From Clostridia bacterium (lineage in GTDB: Bacteria; Bacillota; Clostridia; UMGS1883): a DNA stretch of 53,685 nt. Made by a program: the position numbers and the translations under genes. The notes below the pieces were generated by a model, which was not told the DNA's origin, ran no database searches, and saw only the letters and a list, made by a program, of their open reading frames with translations. The DNA is taken from the NCBI GenBank assembly GCA_017451505.1, contig JAFTOF010000025.1:1-53685 (forward strand). Direction: 5' to 3'. Each line of letters opens with the position of its first letter. Position 1 is the first letter of the stretch. Of the stretch, positions 35,837 through 43,275 are shown one piece after another.

Positions 35837-36733
35837 ATGAAAAAGTTTATGTCCTTATTGCTCGTGATTATTTTATCGCTTGCAGTGTTTTCGGCATGTA
35901 ACACCGATGGAGTAAAAATAAAAGTTTTCTTTAAAAATTCCGCGAAAAATGAACTCAGAGAAGAAACAAGAACCATTGATGCGGAAAAGGGTGCAAGTGT
36001 ACGCACTATCGCAAAGCTTGCCGTAAATGAGCTTATAGAAGGCCCAAAAGCGGAAGGAAGCAAAAGCGTTATCAGTAAATCCGCTAAGCTTATTTCCCTT
36101 GCAGTAAACGGAAATGTCGCAACAGTTAATATGTCTAAGCACTATCTTGAAAAAAAGGGCGTAGATGAGCTTATTTTAAGATTTGCCATAGTGAACACCT
36201 TGTGCGACATCAAAGGAATTGACGGAGTTGTAATTCAGGTCGAGGGTAATAATCTTGTTTCGGAAACAACAGGTAAGGAAATCGGTGTACTTAGAATGGA
36301 CGACAATATAGTTTTTGCACCGGAAGATAAATTAGCTGTCACATTGTATTTCCCCGATAAGAGCTTTGAACATCTTTCGGGTGAAGTGAGAAGAATTGAT
36401 GTGCAAAATGCACTTTCACTTGAAAAAATAGTAGTGGATGAGCTTTTTAAAGGCCCGCAGAATAAGGAACTTTCAGCGTCCGTTCCCCAGGGAACAAAGC
36501 TTCTTTCCATAGAAGTAAAGGATAAGGTATGCTTTGTGAATGTTACAAAAGAATTTGTGGCAGTTTCAGGCTCATCAGCCACAACGATGGCACTTTATTC
36601 TGTAGTAAATTCCCTGTGTGCATTAAAAAATATTGAGAGTGTACAAATTCTAATTAACGGGGAAGCAGGCGTGGAATTTGGAAATTTTGTATTGGATATT
36701 CCCTATGAGGCGAATTATTCTTTGGTAAAATAG
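35837..36733 (+). CDS. Lipoprotein with two GerMN domains
   Basis: A 298-residue surface lipoprotein. Residues 1-20 are a lipoprotein signal with lipobox FSAC. Two GerMN domains follow (about 25-160 and 175-290), each with a VNELIEGP- or VDELFKGP-type helix, a KLISLAV/KLLSIEV strand, and a VNMSKHYL/VNVTKEFV strand. GerMN occurs in spore-germination GerM and in the actinobacterial LpqB. The ATG at 35837 fits a lipoprotein start; an in-frame ATG inside the kinase gene is disfavoured. It lies 19 nt after the kinase, the same order as MtrA-MtrB-LpqB. Confidence 0.85.
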   Translation: MKKFMSLLLVIILSLAVFSACNTDGVKIKVFFKNSAKNELREETRTIDAEKGASVRTIAKLAVNELIEGPKAEGSKSVISKSAKLISLAVNGNVATVNMSKHYLEKKGVDELILRFAIVNTLCDIKGIDGVVIQVEGNNLVSETTGKEIGVLRMDDNIVFAPEDKLAVTLYFPDKSFEHLSGEVRRIDVQNALSLEKIVVDELFKGPQNKELSASVPQGTKLLSIEVKDKVCFVNVTKEFVAVSGSSATTMALYSVVNSLCALKNIESVQILINGEAGVEFGNFVLDIPYEANYSLVK

Positions 36734-36745
36734 GAGGAAACGAAG

Positions 36746-37102
36746 ATGAAGCTTTCAGAAGTAAAAGAGATATTAAACGCAGAGGTTGTGGCGGGTGAAG
36801 AATTTCTTGACCGTGAGGTTAAGTCCGCTTTCGGCAGTGACCTTATGAGCGACGTGCTTGCATTCGTAAAAGATCAGGCACTTCTTCTTACGGGACTTGT
36901 AAACGGTCAGGTAATAAGAACTGCGGAAATGATGGATATAAAAGCCATAGTGTTTGTACGCGGGAAAAAACCTACAGAGGACATAGCTGAACTTGCAAAG
37001 GAATACCAGATGGTAGTTATGACAACCGACTACACTCTCTATCCCTCATGCGGTAAGCTTTATTGTGCAGGTCTTGTACCCAATGAAGAAAGGGTGGACT
37101 AA
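36746..37102 (+). CDS. Stand-alone DRTGG domain protein (copy 1)
   Basis: A 118-residue single-domain DRTGG protein: LSEVKEILNAEVVAGEEFL, SAFGSDLMSDVLAFVKDQALLLTGL, AEMMDIKAIVFVRGKKP, MVVMTTDYTLYPSCGKLYCAG. DRTGG domains occur in phosphotransacetylase and CBS-domain pyrophosphatases and are thought to bind small ligands. As single genes they recur beside clostridial hydrogenase operons. GGAGG precedes the ATG. The next gene begins immediately after its stop. Confidence 0.85.
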   Translation: MKLSEVKEILNAEVVAGEEFLDREVKSAFGSDLMSDVLAFVKDQALLLTGLVNGQVIRTAEMMDIKAIVFVRGKKPTEDIAELAKEYQMVVMTTDYTLYPSCGKLYCAGLVPNEERVD

Positions 37103-37528
37103 ATGGCAGACACAATGAAACTTCATTACACTGTGGATGCCGATGATTTTACAGTTGCAGGAGAAGCAAGCGGTGCCGTAAAAAAGGTACTAAAGCAGCT
37201 TGGATTTTCGTCTGATATTATAAGAAAAGTTGCAGTTGCCATGTACGAGTGTGAAATTAACATGGTGATTCATGCAGACGGGGGAGTGATTGATGTTGAG
37301 ATTACCCCCGAAAAAATCCGTATGATTCACTCTGATAAAGGCCCAGGTATAAAGGATATAGAAAAAGCTATGCAGGAAGGCTTTTCAACCGCCGATGAAA
37401 AGGTGAGAGAGCTTGGCTTCGGTGCAGGTATGGGACTTCCCAATATGAAACGCTATACTGACGAAATGAATATTACTACCAAAATTGGCGAAGGAACGGT
37501 TGTGGATATGACCGTGTATGTTAAATAG
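37103..37528 (+). CDS. Anti-sigma-factor-like HATPase (RsbW/SpoIIAB fold)
   Basis: A 141-residue GHKL ATPase with the N box VAMYECEINMVIHADG, G1 HSDKGPGIKDIEKAM and G2 LGFGAGMGLPNMKRYTDE. It lacks a HisKA domain, so it resembles serine kinases of partner-switching systems such as RsbW and SpoIIAB. No anti-sigma-antagonist or sigma factor gene is next to it; the neighbouring DRTGG and iron-sulfur proteins are the likely partners. It abuts the preceding gene with no gap. Confidence 0.82.
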   Translation: MADTMKLHYTVDADDFTVAGEASGAVKKVLKQLGFSSDIIRKVAVAMYECEINMVIHADGGVIDVEITPEKIRMIHSDKGPGIKDIEKAMQEGFSTADEKVRELGFGAGMGLPNMKRYTDEMNITTKIGEGTVVDMTVYVK

Positions 37529-37555
37529 TAAATTGGGGGCAGGAGGTGTGTGTTA

Positions 37556-38851
37556 ATGTCCTCGGAAAATAAAAAAGAAATATTGTATCACAGTGTGCGT
37601 CTTAACGAGGATTCGTGCAAAGGATGCACAACCTGTATGCGTTACTGTCCCACTCAGGCAATCCGCGTTCAGAACGGAAAAGCAAAAATCATCAAGGAAA
37701 AATGTATTGATTGCGGCGAATGTCTCCGAAGATGTCCTTACAGAGCAAAGAAAGTCGCAATTGACGCCTTTGATTCGCTTAGCTTATTTAAGCATAATGT
37801 TGCACTTGTTGCACCTGCATTTTGCGGACAGTTTTCAAAAACCACGGATATAGATGTTATTTTAACAGGCCTTAAAAAAATAGGCTTTGACGATGTGTTT
37901 GAAGTGGCACTGGGGGCAGAAGTAATTACTCAAAAAACCAAGGAACTTTTAAAAGGCGGTAATTTGCCCAAGCCTGTGATTTCATCGGCTTGTCCTGCGG
38001 TGGTAAGGCTTATTGCTGTGCGTTTTCCCTCCCTTAAAGACAGTATTATTCCGCTGACATCGCCTATGGAGGCATCGGCACAAATGGCACGGAAAAAGGC
38101 TATGGAGAAAACAGGACTTAAGTCAGAAGATATAGGCATATTTTTCATATCACCCTGTACGGCTAAGGTTACAGCGGTAAAGCAGCCCCTTGCACTTGCA
38201 AAGTCAGAGGTTGACGGAGTTTTAGCCGTTAAGGATGTGTATATGCGTCTGGCACAGGCAATTACCTCTGTTAAGGATGTGGAAAAGCTTTCATATGCAG
38301 GCAGAGAGGGAATTAACTGGGCAAGAAGCGGAGGAGAGGCAAAAGCTCTTGGAATTAAAAATTATATTGCCGTTGACGGGATACATAATGTAATAAGGCT
38401 TCTTGAAGAAGTTGAGGACGAAAAAATCAAGAATATTGATTTTATTGAAGCTCTTGCCTGTAACAGCGGTTGTACAGGCGGTCCGCTTAATGTGGAAAAT
38501 GAGTTTGTGGCAAATTCACGTCTCAGAAATATGGCGGAGGGAATAGACAGCCCTGCGGCAGAATGTGGGGACCTTAGTCTTTTGTGGGATAAAAAGGTTG
38601 AATACGAGCCTTTTTCGCCACTTGATAAGGACATGGGCGAGGCTCTTAAGAAAATGCAGCAGATGGAGGAAATTTATCAAAGACTTCCTCAGCTTGACTG
38701 CGGAAGCTGCGGAAGTCCCAGTTGCCGTGATTTTGCAGAGGATATCGTCAGAGGTAAAGCACAGGAGAGAGATTGCATTTTCCGTCTCAGGGAAAAAATC
38801 GAAATGCTTGCCAAGGAAATAACGGAGCTTGGAAAGATGATTGAAGAATAA
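37556..38851 (+). CDS. [FeFe]-hydrogenase-like iron-sulfur protein, probable redox/H2 sensor
   Basis: About 431 residues. Two 4Fe-4S ferredoxin motifs lie at the N-terminus (CKGCTTCMRYCP and CIDCGECLRRCP). The hydrogenase large-subunit domain retains the four cubane-ligand cysteines: SSACPA near 142, SPCTAK near 198, and ACNSGCTGG near 300. It lacks the CCP-type proton-relay Cys and shows ALACNSGCTGGPL where catalytic enzymes have MGCPGGCVNGGG. A C-terminal 4Fe-4S segment (CGSCGSPSC, then a distal Cys) covers about 380-410. The divergent H-cluster pocket and the regulatory neighbours suggest a sensor or electron relay, not the main enzyme. The ATG at 37556 follows AGGAGG by 9 nt. Confidence 0.85.
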   Translation: MSSENKKEILYHSVRLNEDSCKGCTTCMRYCPTQAIRVQNGKAKIIKEKCIDCGECLRRCPYRAKKVAIDAFDSLSLFKHNVALVAPAFCGQFSKTTDIDVILTGLKKIGFDDVFEVALGAEVITQKTKELLKGGNLPKPVISSACPAVVRLIAVRFPSLKDSIIPLTSPMEASAQMARKKAMEKTGLKSEDIGIFFISPCTAKVTAVKQPLALAKSEVDGVLAVKDVYMRLAQAITSVKDVEKLSYAGREGINWARSGGEAKALGIKNYIAVDGIHNVIRLLEEVEDEKIKNIDFIEALACNSGCTGGPLNVENEFVANSRLRNMAEGIDSPAAECGDLSLLWDKKVEYEPFSPLDKDMGEALKKMQQMEEIYQRLPQLDCGSCGSPSCRDFAEDIVRGKAQERDCIFRLREKIEMLAKEITELGKMIEE

Positions 38852-38868
38852 TGCGGAGGGGAATTTCA

Positions 38869-39198
38869 ATGACTGTTAAAGAAATAGCAGACAGGCTCAA
38901 ACTAAAGGCGGTTTGTGCCGAAGAAAATACCGAAAGGACAGTTACGGGCTGTTATATAGGCGACCTTCTCAGCCTTGTTATGAGTAAAGCTCAAAGCGGT
39001 GATGCATGGATTACAATTCAGGGGAACATCAATGTGCCTGCCGTTGCGTCGCTTACAGACTGTGCAATGGTAATAATTGCGGAAAATATGCAGCTTGACT
39101 CTGCCGCACTTTCGCGTGCGAAACAGGAGGGAATTCCCGTATATACATCAGAGAAAAGTGCGTTTGATTTAGCGTGCGGAATTAAGGAATGCCTATGA
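38869..39198 (+). CDS. Stand-alone DRTGG domain protein (copy 2)
   Basis: A 110-residue DRTGG protein: VKEIADRLKLKAVCAEENTERTVTGCYIGDLLSLVMSKA, then AWITIQGNINVPAVASLTDCAMVIIAENM and GIPVYTSEKSAFDLAC. It is only distantly similar to copy 1 at 36746. The ATG at 38869 has CGGAGGGG upstream and is preferred to an in-frame ATG overlapping the preceding stop. Its own stop overlaps the PHP start (ATGA). Confidence 0.8.
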   Translation: MTVKEIADRLKLKAVCAEENTERTVTGCYIGDLLSLVMSKAQSGDAWITIQGNINVPAVASLTDCAMVIIAENMQLDSAALSRAKQEGIPVYTSEKSAFDLACGIKECL

Positions 39199-39884
39199 AG
39201 TGTTATTATGATTTCCACATTCATTCCTGCCTTTCTCCCTGTGCTGATATGGATATGACTCCCCACAGTATAGCAGGAATGAGTTACATAAACGGTCTTA
39301 ACGCCATTGCAGTTGCAGACCATAACACTGCTCGCAATATCCGAAGCGTAAGTAAGGCTGCCGAGCAGTACGGCGTATGCGTTGTTCCCGCGATTGAAGC
39401 GGAAAGTGCTGAAAACGTGCATCTGTTGTGCCTTTTTCCGAGTATTGAGACGGCAGAGGATATGGGGCTTCTCTTGGAAGAACATCTTCCTCCCATTAAA
39501 AACCGTCCCGATATTTTTGGGGAGCAGTGGATAATGAACGAATGTGACGAAAAGGTGGGGGAGATAGAAAAGCTCCTTATAAATGCTACCGATATTCCCA
39601 TAGAACAAATAAAGGAAGAAGCCGAAAAACGCGGCGGTGTTTGCATTGCGGCACATATTGACAGGGAGAAGAACGGCATTGTAGCAACCTTGGGTTGGGT
39701 GCCTGAATATCTGAATTTCAAAACCCTCGAAATATCCTCAAAGGCACAAGGCTTTTCTAAAGAGGAAAAATACAAATATATTACTGACAGCGATGCTCAT
39801 ATTCTTACGAATATTTCTGAAAAAATCAATTTTTTGGAGCTTGAAGAAATAACTCCTGAAAAAATAATCGATTTTTTGAAATAA
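39195..39884 (+). CDS. PHP-domain phosphoesterase
   Basis: A 229-residue protein of the polymerase-and-histidinol-phosphatase family. Metal ligands are visible as DFHIHSCLSPCADM at the N-terminus, VADHNTARN near residue 40, AIEAE near 65, IAAHIDRE near 155, and DSDAH near 205. It resembles the TRPH/YciV type rather than the histidinol phosphatase HisK. The ATG at 39195 overlaps the DRTGG stop and so is coupled; the in-frame ATG two codons earlier is disfavoured. Last gene of the regulatory run. Substrate unknown. Confidence 0.85.
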   Translation: MKCYYDFHIHSCLSPCADMDMTPHSIAGMSYINGLNAIAVADHNTARNIRSVSKAAEQYGVCVVPAIEAESAENVHLLCLFPSIETAEDMGLLLEEHLPPIKNRPDIFGEQWIMNECDEKVGEIEKLLINATDIPIEQIKEEAEKRGGVCIAAHIDREKNGIVATLGWVPEYLNFKTLEISSKAQGFSKEEKYKYITDSDAHILTNISEKINFLELEEITPEKIIDFLK

Positions 39885-39909
39885 AAACGGTTTTTTTCGT
39901 ATTTTTAGG

Positions 39910-39938
39910 TAGACAAAGAGCTTTTAATTTGTTATAAT
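39910..39938 (+). promoter_or_regulatory. Promoter of the NAD-linked hydrogenase operon
   Basis: TAGACA (39910-39915), 17 bp, perfect TATAAT (39933-39938). Transcription would start near 39945, just before a large palindrome. Confidence 0.7.
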
Positions 39939-39956
39939 TATTTAGGTGATATTGTA

Positions 39957-39976
39957 ATCGATATTGCAATATCGAT
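39957..39976 (+). promoter_or_regulatory. 20-bp perfect palindrome, likely operator
   Basis: A perfect inverted repeat, ATCGATATTG and its complement, centred at 39966/39967, beginning about 12 nt downstream of the predicted start. A partial copy of ATATTG-AAT-CG lies immediately upstream at about 39950-39960. Position and symmetry suit a repressor that blocks the promoter. It does not match the Rex consensus (TTGTTAA with TTAACAA). Confidence 0.55.
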
Positions 39977-40022
39977 ATATTTTTGATTTTAATTAATTTT
40001 TATAATTTTAGGAGGTTAAGTC

Positions 40023-40517
40023 ATGGCAAAAGAAGCAGTTATTCCCTTCAAGGGAACAGCACAGCAGGAAGCAGAGCTTATGAGCGTAATCGCACAGCAC
40101 AAAGATCAGGACGGTGCTCTTATCCCTGTTCTCCATCAGGCACAGGAAATCTACGGGTACCTTCCGATTGAGGTTCAGACAATGATCGCTGACGGTCTCG
40201 GTGTTCCCCTTGCTGAGGTTTACGGTGTTGTAACATTCTACACACAGTTCTCGCTCAATCCCAAGGGTGAGTATAAGATTGCTGTATGTCTTGGTACCGC
40301 GTGCTACGTTAAGGGCAGCGGCGATATTTTGGAAAAGTTCAAGGAGCTTACAGGTATTGATGTAGACGGTTGCACACCTGACGGAAAGTTCTCTCTCGAG
40401 GCTACACGTTGTATCGGTGCTTGCGGTCTTGCACCTGTATTTACAATTAATGAGGACGTTTACGGTCGAGTTACCGCAGACGATATTCCCGCTATCTTTG
40501 CAAAATATCAAGACTAA
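40023..40517 (+). CDS. NuoE-like [2Fe-2S] subunit of NAD-linked hydrogenase (HydC/HndA type)
   Basis: A 164-residue thioredoxin-like ferredoxin subunit. An N-terminal helical region (residues 15-70) includes LIPVLHQAQEIYGYLP and is followed by the four cysteine ligands: CLGTACYVKG, then RCIGACGLAP. In HydABC/Hnd enzymes it passes electrons between the flavin subunit and the hydrogenase subunit. GGAGG precedes the ATG. The stop overlaps the next start (TAATG). Confidence 0.92.
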   Translation: MAKEAVIPFKGTAQQEAELMSVIAQHKDQDGALIPVLHQAQEIYGYLPIEVQTMIADGLGVPLAEVYGVVTFYTQFSLNPKGEYKIAVCLGTACYVKGSGDILEKFKELTGIDVDGCTPDGKFSLEATRCIGACGLAPVFTINEDVYGRVTADDIPAIFAKYQD

Positions 40518-41071
40518 TGCAGGAAATCAGTTTAAATATTCTTGACATTGCAGAGAATTCAATCCGTGCAAATGCCACTTTGATTGAAGTAATGATTGAG
40601 GAGGCTCCTTCAACCGATGTCTTTGCCTTCACGGTAAAGGATAACGGATGCGGTATGGATGCGGAAATGGTGAAAAGAGTCAGTGACCCTTTTGTTACCA
40701 CCAGAACAACCCGTAAGGTTGGGCTTGGTATTTCGCTTCTTAAATCTTTGGCACAGCAGGCAGGCGGAGATATAAAGCTTCAAAGCGAGGTAGGGGTAGG
40801 CACCATAATTCGTGCTGATTTTTCCTACAGCCATATTGACAGACAGCCCCTTGGGGATATTTCAGCAGTTATGGTTTCGCTTATCAGCATGAATCCTACG
40901 CTTGACTTTGTGTATACACATTCGTTTGAAAAGGAAGAGTTTCAGCTCGATACCCGTGAGCTTAGGAAAATCTTAGGCGAAGAGGTAAGCTTTAGCGAAC
41001 TGAGCGTTGCACAGTGGATTGGTGAGTATATTAATGAAAATTTAACCGAAATTTACGGAGGTGCGAAATAA
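40517..41071 (+). CDS. Hydrogenase-operon HATPase (histidine-kinase-like ATPase)
   Basis: A 184-residue GHKL ATPase with the N box LNILDIAENSIRAN, G1 KDNGCGMDAEMV, and G2 VGLGISLLKSLAQQ, followed by a small alpha/beta C-terminal domain of about 75 residues with no motif I can name. There is no HisKA phospho-acceptor domain. It is inserted between nuoE-like and ferredoxin genes, an arrangement seen in many clostridial hydrogenase operons. It is coupled to the nuoE-like gene by a one-base overlap. Substrate and partner unknown. Confidence 0.82.
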   Translation: MQEISLNILDIAENSIRANATLIEVMIEEAPSTDVFAFTVKDNGCGMDAEMVKRVSDPFVTTRTTRKVGLGISLLKSLAQQAGGDIKLQSEVGVGTIIRADFSYSHIDRQPLGDISAVMVSLISMNPTLDFVYTHSFEKEEFQLDTRELRKILGEEVSFSELSVAQWIGEYINENLTEIYGGAK

Positions 41072-41072
41072 T

Positions 41073-41441
41073 ATGAAAAGCATAGCAGAACTTGAAGCTA
41101 TTAAGAAAAAGGTTCTTGATAATGTAAATCTCAGACAGGAGAGAGAAGAGGGCGTAAGAGTTGTTGTAGGTATGGCTACATGCGGTATCGCGGCAGGTGC
41201 ACGTCCCGTTATGACAGCTTTCCTTGAGGAAGCAAGCAAGCGTAATCTTAATAACGTTGTCATTGAGCAGACAGGCTGCATCGGTATGTGTGCACTTGAG
41301 CCTATCGTTGAAGTTTATGTTCCCGGTAAGGAAAAGGTAACATACGTTAAGATGACAGCAGAAAAGGTTGCAAAGATTGTATCTGACCATATCGTTAACG
41401 GTGCTCCCGTTATCGAATATACGGTTGGTGCACAGAAGTAA
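41073..41441 (+). CDS. Thioredoxin-like [2Fe-2S] ferredoxin (HndB type)
   Basis: A 122-residue small ferredoxin-fold protein. ATCGIAAGARPVMTAF carries the first conserved Cys, and QTGCIGMCALEPIVEV carries two more; the CGIAAGA form has one Cys fewer than NuoE, as in HndB proteins. It is a separate electron-carrier subunit of the NADP- or NAD-reducing complex. The ATG at 41073 follows GGAGG by 10 nt; the in-frame start at 41061 overlaps the previous gene and is disfavoured. Confidence 0.88.
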   Translation: MKSIAELEAIKKKVLDNVNLRQEREEGVRVVVGMATCGIAAGARPVMTAFLEEASKRNLNNVVIEQTGCIGMCALEPIVEVYVPGKEKVTYVKMTAEKVAKIVSDHIVNGAPVIEYTVGAQK

Positions 41442-41458
41442 GAGGGGAGTGTAATTAA

Positions 41459-43258
41459 ATGAGTTTGTACAGATCACACGTGCTTATCTGTGGCGGTACA
41501 GGTTGTACCTCCTCAGGTGGTGCTAAGCTTATAGACGAGTTTGAAGCACAGCTCAAGGCAAACGGCCTTGAAAACGAGGTTAAGGTTGTAAAAACCGGTT
41601 GCTTCGGTCTTTGTGCACTCGGTCCTGTTGTAGTTGTTTACCCTGAGGGTGCTTTCTACAGCAGAGTTCAGAAAGAGGATGTAGCTGAAATTGTTACAGA
41701 GCATCTTCTCAAGGGTAGAATCGTAAAGAGACTTGTTTACGATGAAACCATCAATGAAAACGACGATACCATCAAATCTCTTAACGAGGTTGACTTCTAT
41801 AAGAAGCAGATGCGTATTGCACTTCGTAACTGTGGTGTTATCAACCCCGAAAATGTTGAAGAATATATCGCATTTGACGGATATAAGGCACTTGCAACAG
41901 TACTTACAGAGATGACTCCTCAGGAGGTTATCCAGGTAATTAAGGATTCAGGACTTCGCGGACGCGGTGGCGGCGGTTTCCCCACAGGTCTTAAGTGGGA
42001 CTTTGCTTCCAAGAGCGTAAACGAGCAGAAATATGTCTGCTGTAACGCCGACGAAGGTGACCCCGGTGCGTTCATGGACAGAAGTATTCTTGAGGGTGAC
42101 CCCCACAGCGTACTTGAGGCTATGGCTATTGCAGGTTACGCAATCGGTGCTAATCAGGGTTATATCTACATCCGTGCAGAGTATCCCATCGCTGTACAGC
42201 GTCTTCAGATTGCTATCGACCAGGCTAAGGAATACGGTCTTCTGGGCAAAAACATTTTCGGAACAGACTTCAGCTTCGATATCGGTCTTCGTCTTGGTGC
42301 CGGTGCATTCGTTTGCGGTGAGGAAACAGCTCTTATGACCTCTATCGAAGGTCACCGTGGTGAGCCTCGTCCCCGTCCTCCGTTCCCTGCTGTTAAGGGA
42401 CTTTGGGGCAAGCCCACTATCCTTAACAACGTTGAAACATATGCTAACATCCCCGTTATCATTAACAAGGGTGCAGAGTGGTTCAACACAATCGGTACTG
42501 AAAAGAGCAAGGGTACTAAGGTATTCGCTCTTGGCGGTAAGATTAACAACACAGGTCTTGTTGAAATCCCCATGGGTACAACCCTCCGCGAAATCGTTGA
42601 AGAAATCGGTGGCGGCGTTCCCAATGGTAAGAAATTCAAGGCTGCACAGACAGGCGGTCCTTCCGGCGGATGTATTCCAGCATCTCTTATTGATACACCC
42701 ATTGACTACGATTCACTTATTTCAATCGGTTCAATGATGGGTTCCGGTGGTCTTATCGTAATGGACGAAGATAACTGTATGGTTGACATTGCTAAGTTCT
42801 TCCTTGAATTTACAGTTGATGAATCCTGCGGTAAGTGTACACCCTGCCGTATCGGTACAAAGAGACTTCTTGAAATCCTTGAAAAGATTACAAAGGGTAA
42901 CGGTACTCTTGAAGACCTTGACCGTCTTGAACTTCTTTGCCACAGCATTAAGAATGCTTCACTTTGCGGTCTCGGACAGACAGCTCCCAACCCTGTTCTT
43001 TCAACTCTCAGATATTTCCGTGATGAGTATGTAGCACACGTTGTAGACAAAAAGTGTCCTGCAGGCGTATGTAAGGCTCTCACAAACTATGTTATTGAAG
43101 AAGATAAGTGTAAGGGCTGCTCCGCTTGTGCAAGAAAGTGTCCTGTTGGTGCAATCACAGGCGAAATCAAGAAGCCTTTCACAATCGACCAGAGTAAATG
43201 TATTAAGTGCGGTGCTTGTATGGAAACATGTAAGTTCAACGCTATCGTTAAGAAGTAA
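41459..43258 (+). CDS. NuoF-like NAD/FMN subunit of [FeFe] hydrogenase (HydB/HndC type)
   Basis: A 599-residue flavin-iron-sulfur subunit. An N-terminal thioredoxin-like [2Fe-2S] domain (CGGTGCTSSGG, then GCFGLCALGP) precedes the NuoF core, with FMN-loop GLRGRGGGGFPTG near 164 and the NAD site around CNADEGDPGAFMDR and RLGAGAFVCGEETAL. The C-terminal 4Fe-4S site is CGKCTPCRIG near 456. Two ferredoxin-type clusters complete it at about 550-599. In bifurcating enzymes this subunit holds the flavin where electrons from NADH and ferredoxin meet. Confidence 0.95.
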   Translation: MSLYRSHVLICGGTGCTSSGGAKLIDEFEAQLKANGLENEVKVVKTGCFGLCALGPVVVVYPEGAFYSRVQKEDVAEIVTEHLLKGRIVKRLVYDETINENDDTIKSLNEVDFYKKQMRIALRNCGVINPENVEEYIAFDGYKALATVLTEMTPQEVIQVIKDSGLRGRGGGGFPTGLKWDFASKSVNEQKYVCCNADEGDPGAFMDRSILEGDPHSVLEAMAIAGYAIGANQGYIYIRAEYPIAVQRLQIAIDQAKEYGLLGKNIFGTDFSFDIGLRLGAGAFVCGEETALMTSIEGHRGEPRPRPPFPAVKGLWGKPTILNNVETYANIPVIINKGAEWFNTIGTEKSKGTKVFALGGKINNTGLVEIPMGTTLREIVEEIGGGVPNGKKFKAAQTGGPSGGCIPASLIDTPIDYDSLISIGSMMGSGGLIVMDEDNCMVDIAKFFLEFTVDESCGKCTPCRIGTKRLLEILEKITKGNGTLEDLDRLELLCHSIKNASLCGLGQTAPNPVLSTLRYFRDEYVAHVVDKKCPAGVCKALTNYVIEEDKCKGCSACARKCPVGAITGEIKKPFTIDQSKCIKCGACMETCKFNAIVKK

Positions 43259-43275
43259 GAAAGGGGTGCAGAGAA

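Noticed and set aside
39950-39976. Rex-binding site upstream of the hydrogenase operon
   Set aside because: The palindrome lacks the TTGTTAA/TTAACAA arms; only a central TTG-CAA is shared.
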